Assembly: GCA_964480695.1 (NCBI GenBank)
Contig: CAYZPO010000058.1
Coordinates: forward strand, 1 to 6,738
Origin: CAZDDW01 sp964480695
Lineage (GTDB): Bacteria; Patescibacteriota; Patescibacteriia; UBA9934; CAZDDW01
Direction of reading: 5' to 3'
DNA: 6,738 nt
The notes beneath the pieces are model-generated. The model saw nothing but the letters and a program-made list of their open reading frames with translations, did not search any database and was not told where the DNA came from. Below, piece after piece: positions 4,921 through 6,738 of this stretch (positions within the stretch are counted from its first letter, which is position 1; every line of letters starts with the position of its first letter). A program made the position numbers and the translations under genes.

Positions 4921-5829
4921 CTATTCGTGCCGGCACCGGTGGAGGAAAAGGTGGCGCCAGGCGTCGAATCGTTCAGCCATCTTGAGAAGGGTGACCGCTG
5001 CCTCGCAGTCAGCGGCGTGGAGATAGGTGATGGTTCCGGCTACACACCTGATCTGCATCAGGTCGGCGCTGATCTTGGCTGCCGTTGCTGGATCCTCCAG
5101 CCGACGTCGGAGTGAGCCGTGCAGGCCCGTGGGCCAGGTTTTGGGCACTGCCATCTTCACCTGATGATCAAAGGGAAGCCAGCCCCAGTCTTCCCAGGTC
5201 AGATCTTCCGTGCCCCAGCCCTCTGGAACAGTGCCGGAGAGACAGGAGTACATCTCTTGCTGGACCACGGCGTAGAGACGCGGGATCAGCCAGGGGATGT
5301 AGTCGCTCCAGATCAGATCCCAGAACCCACACGTGACCAGAGCTTTCTGGGCATCGGCTTTGATCTGGTCCGGACCTTTCTTGTCCGGGGCGCGAAGGCA
5401 GTTGATCAGGAAGTCGCGAACGTTCTTGCATTCCCGATCGAGTAGAGCCGAGTGGGTTGGATCAGCTGCGTAGAACGCGACCACCAAGGCGAAAGCGTCC
5501 ACCACATCGGGATCAGGTTCGGTGTGGTGCAGTGTGTTTCCTTCGTGGAGCACTAACCAGCGAACCACGGTCCGAGCCAGCACCTCACGGGCCAGCCCAC
5601 GCAACTCCTCGTTTGGTTCTCGTCTTGCCTTCTCGTTCCCGATGAAGATCAGGAAACGGGCTGAGTTGTGGTAATCGAGGCGTCTGGCGACCTTGCGAAT
5701 CGAGCCTTCGGCCTGATCGGGGTCGGTGTCCGGATTCGTGTAGCGTGCCACGTAGTCCGCTAAGGATTTCGGCACGGGTCGTTTGGTTGGAGGGTTGAAT
5801 TCCGGCAGCTGCTCTTTGTGGATGCTCAT
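4921..5829 (-). CDS. Unrecognised GC-rich, Trp-rich soluble protein
   Basis: I do not recognise this 302-residue protein. It has no signal peptide or membrane helix. The N-terminus is polar and Pro-rich (PEFNPPTKRPVP, 9-20). The rest looks mainly helical, with seven cysteines and ten tryptophans; the Trps cluster in GFWDLIWSDYIPWLIPRLY (168-186) and LTWEDWGWLPFDHQ (210-223). A C-terminal segment has HAADCEAAVTLL and HLFLHRCRHE, but no metal site or catalytic motif is convincing. The gene is strongly GC-rich (40 of 60 bases at 5101-5160; 37 of 60 at 5581-5640) while its neighbours are AT-rich, which suggests transfer or a distinct gene class. The ATG at 5829 is fixed by a strong Shine-Dalgarno site. 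This frame is the longest here and the only one with such a site, so the other open frames in this GC-rich stretch are taken as shadows. Confidence 0.8.
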   Translation of the reverse strand: MSIHKEQLPEFNPPTKRPVPKSLADYVARYTNPDTDPDQAEGSIRKVARRLDYHNSARFLIFIGNEKARREPNEELRGLAREVLARTVVRWLVLHEGNTLHHTEPDPDVVDAFALVVAFYAADPTHSALLDRECKNVRDFLINCLRAPDKKGPDQIKADAQKALVTCGFWDLIWSDYIPWLIPRLYAVVQQEMYSCLSGTVPEGWGTEDLTWEDWGWLPFDHQVKMAVPKTWPTGLHGSLRRRLEDPATAAKISADLMQIRCVAGTITYLHAADCEAAVTLLKMAERFDAWRHLFLHRCRHE

Positions 5830-5832
5830 GTT

Positions 5833-5840
5833 ATCTCCTT
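5833..5840 (-). promoter_or_regulatory. Strong Shine-Dalgarno site of the GC-rich gene
   Basis: On the - strand AAGGAGAT, inside the purine run GAAGAAGGAGATAAC, ends 3 nt before the ATG at 5829, with GGAG 5 nt from it. It is the only strong ribosome-binding site in the window; the other genes have none or rely on overlap. It fixes the start codon. Confidence 0.9.
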
Positions 5841-5846
5841 CTTCTG

Positions 5847-5870
5847 GTGACCATCATTTGGGTAGGTCAC
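5847..5870 (-). promoter_or_regulatory. Leader hairpin just upstream of the Shine-Dalgarno site
   Basis: On the - strand GTGACC (5870-5865) pairs with GGTCAC (5852-5847) around a 12-nt loop. It sits a few bases before the purine-rich ribosome-binding site and could affect access to it. The 6-bp stem is modest and the regulatory role is inferred. Confidence 0.5.
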
Positions 5871-5880
5871 AAGGGTTAAT

Positions 5881-5921
5881 GAGCGTTGAAGTGCGGGTGC
5901 ACCCCGTGTGCACCAACGCTC
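5881..5921 (-). promoter_or_regulatory. Large inverted repeat at the start of the GC-rich gene's transcript
   Basis: GAGCGTT (5881-5887) is complementary to AACGCTC (5915-5921), and GGTGCAC (5896-5902) to GTGCACC (5908-5914), with a 5-nt loop. That gives 14 pairs with an 8-nt bulge on one side. The predicted transcript start (about 5917) falls inside it, so it may be an operator with two GTGCAC half-sites rather than, or as well as, an RNA hairpin. It is not a terminator for the upstream gene, because it has no T-run on the - strand. Confidence 0.6.
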
Positions 5922-5923
5922 CA

Positions 5924-5952
5924 ACCTTACGATAAATAGGGAGGGAAGTCAA
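5924..5952 (-). promoter_or_regulatory. Promoter of the GC-rich gene
   Basis: On the - strand TTGACT (5952-5947) is followed by a 17-nt spacer and TAAGGT (5929-5924), a weak -10. The good -35 with a poor -10 next to an inverted repeat could mean regulated expression. It lies just after the terminator of the transporter gene, so the GC-rich gene is an independent unit with a leader of nearly 90 nt. Confidence 0.6.
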
Positions 5953-5967
5953 AATTATTAAGTGACG

Positions 5968-5987
5968 AAAAAACCACCTTTCGGTGG
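5968..5987 (-). terminator. Terminator of the transporter gene
   Basis: On the - strand CCACC-GAAA-GGTGG (5987-5974), a short stem capped by a GNRA-type GAAA loop, is followed directly by TTTTTT (5973-5968). It begins 23 nt after the transporter stop codon. Confidence 0.85.
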
Positions 5988-6010
5988 ATTTTCACGGTGG
6001 TGCCAAAAGG

Positions 6011-6738
6011 TCAGACTCGTGGAGATATGAGTTTTGGGATAAATACAGAATGCACGGCTAAAATGATAAACATGCTTATAGCAGCTACAGTAAAACCAAC
6101 TTGAAATACATTTACTAGTAAAACCATTATGCCAAATAAAATCATTTGTAAAAACATTGATGAAGCATTCCAATACATGGCTGTTGAAAGACTATCTTTC
6201 TTTTCACCTTTTTCACAAATATCACTTCCTAGCGGAATACCAACTAAAATTGTAAATAATCCTACAAAAAATACACTAACGTATAAAAGGGTGCCGTTAT
6301 CGACAAAAACTCGAAAAACCCAAATCAGAGCTAAGATGAAGCTGGCAATCCCTATCACTTTGGCCCGATCTTGTTTTTTGATTTTGCCAGCATAGAAAGT
6401 GAAGAACATGGCACTAATAGAAATAATAATTGGTAAAGCTGCCACGGATTCAATGGAATCAAAAAGAAAGAAGATAAAGATCGGCCAGACAATACTTTCT
6501 GCGGCATTATGAATTCCGTAACAGCCATTTGATAAGTAATCTTTGTATATGTCCCAACTATTGAAAAATTCACGGAATGTCTTTTGTTTACGTTTTGGTC
6601 GGTCAGGTACATCCCTCATATAGAACAGGGGGATGATCGAGAGAATCAAGACAAGTACACTGATCAAAATCAATACTTGGTGATTGAAAAAAATCAATAC
6701 CAGGGCGCCAAAAGCAGGGGCTAAAATTCTTGCTAGTC
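6011..6738 (-). CDS. Major-facilitator-type transporter, C-terminal half (partial)
   Basis: The frame runs open from the window edge to the TGA at 6013-6011, showing 241 residues; the 5' part is missing. An in-frame TTG at 6697 is internal, not the start, because ARILAPAFGALVL precedes it in frame and resembles the fifth/sixth membrane helix of the family. The visible part has a hydrophobic helix ending in IPLFYM, then a charged cytoplasmic loop (RDVPDRPKRKQKTFREFF) like the central loop of 12-helix transporters, then about six helices. AGKIKKQDR (about 116-124) resembles the repeated family motif A in the second half. The substrate cannot be told. It is probably an inner-membrane exporter or uptake carrier. 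The gene is AT-rich like the rest of the genome and ends at its own terminator. Confidence 0.75.
   Translation of the reverse strand, partial: LARILAPAFGALVLIFFNHQVLILISVLVLILSIIPLFYMRDVPDRPKRKQKTFREFFNSWDIYKDYLSNGCYGIHNAAESIVWPIFIFFLFDSIESVAALPIIISISAMFFTFYAGKIKKQDRAKVIGIASFILALIWVFRVFVDNGTLLYVSVFFVGLFTILVGIPLGSDICEKGEKKDSLSTAMYWNASSMFLQMILFGIMVLLVNVFQVGFTVAAISMFIILAVHSVFIPKLISPRV

Noticed and set aside
4909..5645. Several + and - strand open frames inside the GC-rich gene
   Set aside because: GC-rich DNA makes spurious open frames common. Only the 302-codon - strand frame has a promoter, a Shine-Dalgarno site and a well-placed terminator candidate.
5881..5930. Integron attC-like recombination site
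   Set aside because: The inverted repeats are suggestive, but the expected GTTRRRY/RYYYAAC core boxes are not matched and no integrase is visible.
6695..6697. TTG as the start of the transporter
   Set aside because: The frame continues without a stop to the window edge and encodes family-like sequence upstream, so the gene is truncated by the window, not started here.
1..6738. CRISPR array, insertion sequence or phage genes
   Set aside because: No regularly spaced repeats, transposase, integrase or phage structural gene is seen on either strand.

Overview
The window looks like a fragment of a Candidatus Patescibacteria (CPR) genome, probably from the Parcubacteria side. This is inferred from gene content, not from a marker gene. 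The evidence is a cluster of very compact type IV pilus minor-pilin genes followed by a major pilin of the CPR type (short MRKG leader, FTLIELLIVIAIIAIL helix, RFQDSRDSSRW segment). There is also an exported protein with a C-terminal module I associate with CPR surface proteins. The DNA is AT-rich, intergenic gaps are small, and almost no gene has a Shine-Dalgarno site. TGA works as a normal stop, so the code is the standard bacterial one.

Bases 1-2329 (+) are one tight operon: the tail of a PilX-like protein, then GspH/FimT-like, GspI/PilV-like, GspJ/PilW-like and a second PilX-like gene. Gaps are 12 and 1 nt, followed by overlaps of 4 and about 17 nt. The products would be processed by prepilin peptidase and probably form the priming or tip complex of a type IV pilus. 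The major pilin (2427-2942) follows with its own -10 TATAAT and an A/T-rich leader. It ends at a terminator hairpin (2958-2986) that it shares with the converging gene on the other strand.

Bases 2992-4822 (-) hold three independent units. The first is an unrecognised 117-residue helical protein whose promoter is bracketed by an inverted repeat. The second is a tRNA-Pro(TGG)/tRNA-Gly(TCC) operon with a near-consensus promoter and its own terminator. The third is a 375-residue exported protein with a beta-sandwich-like N-terminal domain, an acidic linker and a C-terminal module of repeated VYxV-type strands.

Bases 4861-5952 (-) are the odd part: a self-contained GC-rich transcription unit for an unrecognised, Trp-rich 302-residue soluble protein. 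It has a TTGACT promoter, a long leader with two inverted repeats, the only strong Shine-Dalgarno site in the window, and a candidate terminator. Its composition is very different from its neighbours (40 of 60 bases are G/C at 5101-5160, against 17 of 60 at 1381-1440). This is the best candidate here for something undescribed. Bases 5968-6738 (-) return to AT-rich DNA and hold the C-terminal half of a major-facilitator-type transporter, cut by the window edge, with its terminator.
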